Origin: Chloroflexi bacterium RBG_13_51_18
GTDB lineage: Bacteria; Chloroflexota; Dehalococcoidia; Dehalococcoidales; RBG-16-60-22
Reading direction: 5' to 3'
Length of the DNA: 6,251 nucleotides
Assembly: GCA_001796495.1 (NCBI GenBank)
Contig: MGMR01000050.1
Coordinates: forward strand, 2,264 to 8,514
Both the position numbers and the translations under genes were made by a program. Positions 6,022 through 6,251 of the stretch are shown here, in pieces; the first letter of the stretch is position 1, and every line of letters starts with the position of its first letter. Below the pieces are notes generated by a model. That model had not been told where the DNA came from and made no database searches. It was given only the letters and a program-made list of their open reading frames with translations.

Positions 6022-6050
6022 ATAATACACTTATACTCCACTGTTGTCAA
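6022..6050 (-). promoter_or_regulatory. Sigma70-type promoter of the binding-protein gene
   Basis: On the - strand, a perfect -35 TTGACA (6050-6045) is separated by exactly 17 bases from TATTAT (6027-6022), one base from the consensus -10. The predicted start is about 6014-6015. It lies between the end of the MoaD/ThiS-like gene and the lipoprotein gene, so the lipoprotein is probably transcribed on its own. Confidence 0.8.
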
Positions 6051-6095
6051 GTCAAATATATTCTGTTCCTGTTTCAAGCGTCTCTTTTACCGGCA

Positions 6096-6251
6096 TTATC
6101 CGCCCGTCATGGGCACCAGCAACGCAATACGGTCGCCTTTGCGAAGTTTAAAGTCCTGGCCATCGAAGTAAAAGCGCCCGTTAATATTGAACTTATATTG
6201 TTCAACCAGGCGGTCTTCCCCGGGACGGATTACCGGGCCTTCCAGAGACGG
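6096..6251 (-). CDS. MoaD/ThiS-like sulfur-carrier protein, C-terminal fragment
   Basis: An open frame enters from the right edge and runs 51 codons to TAA at 6098-6096. The visible end reads FNINGRFYFDGQDFKLRKGD followed by RIALLVPMTGG. In the ubiquitin-like MoaD/ThiS family the last strand is a GD-(E/R)-(V/I)-A-hydrophobic stretch ending in a C-terminal Gly-Gly, which is thiocarboxylated to donate sulfur in molybdopterin or thiamine synthesis. The fragment ends exactly in Gly-Gly. Such proteins are about 70-90 residues, so over half is visible and the start lies outside the window. Related small carriers also sit beside tungsten or molybdenum oxidoreductase genes in anaerobes, but nothing here shows which role applies. 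The first visible residues (PSLEGPVIRPGEDRLVEQYK) are less family-like, so the call rests on the tail. Confidence 0.65.
   Translation of the reverse strand, partial: PSLEGPVIRPGEDRLVEQYKFNINGRFYFDGQDFKLRKGDRIALLVPMTGG

Overview
The window holds a complete Dpp/Opp-type (peptide/nickel family, PepT) ABC importer. Four transporter genes run left to right on the + strand: two permeases and two ATPases. A substrate-binding lipoprotein gene faces them on the - strand. At the right edge, also on the - strand, lies the C-terminal end of a small MoaD/ThiS-like sulfur-carrier protein. No rRNA, tRNA, CRISPR array or insertion sequence was seen.

Organism: clearly bacterial, with AGGAGG-type ribosome binding sites, a sigma70-like promoter, a bacterial lipobox and roughly 50% GC by eye. 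The binding protein has a long Thr/Val/Ala/Pro linker right after its lipidated Cys. I associate that style with Chloroflexota, especially uncultured anaerobic Dehalococcoidia. This is an impression from one protein, not a taxonomic proof; Firmicutes or other anaerobes remain possible.

Layout: 1-113 is a leader with a 7-bp inverted repeat just before the first ribosome binding site. dppB (114-1082), dppC (1093-2001), dppD (2036-3022) and dppF (3022-4005) form a tight operon with gaps of 10 and 34 bases and a TAATG overlap. At 4064-4095 is a strong hairpin with T/A-rich flanks on both sides, placed to end transcription from both directions. The binding-protein gene fills 4140-5834 on the - strand. 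Behind it (5835-6095) is a leader of about 180 bases, with a near-consensus promoter (TTGACA, 17 bases, TATTAT) and an orphan near-perfect Shine-Dalgarno followed by very short reading frames. The MoaD/ThiS-like fragment occupies 6096-6251.

How they work together: the lipoprotein would capture a ligand outside the membrane and hand it to the DppB/DppC channel. The DppD/DppF ATPases, each carrying the four-Cys C-terminal motif of this family, would drive import. The substrate (di/oligopeptide, nickel chelate or other) cannot be read from the sequence. The unusual points are that the binding protein is convergent with its likely transporter rather than first in the operon, and that its leader looks built for post-transcriptional control. 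Everything else is ordinary for the family; I see no clearly new system.
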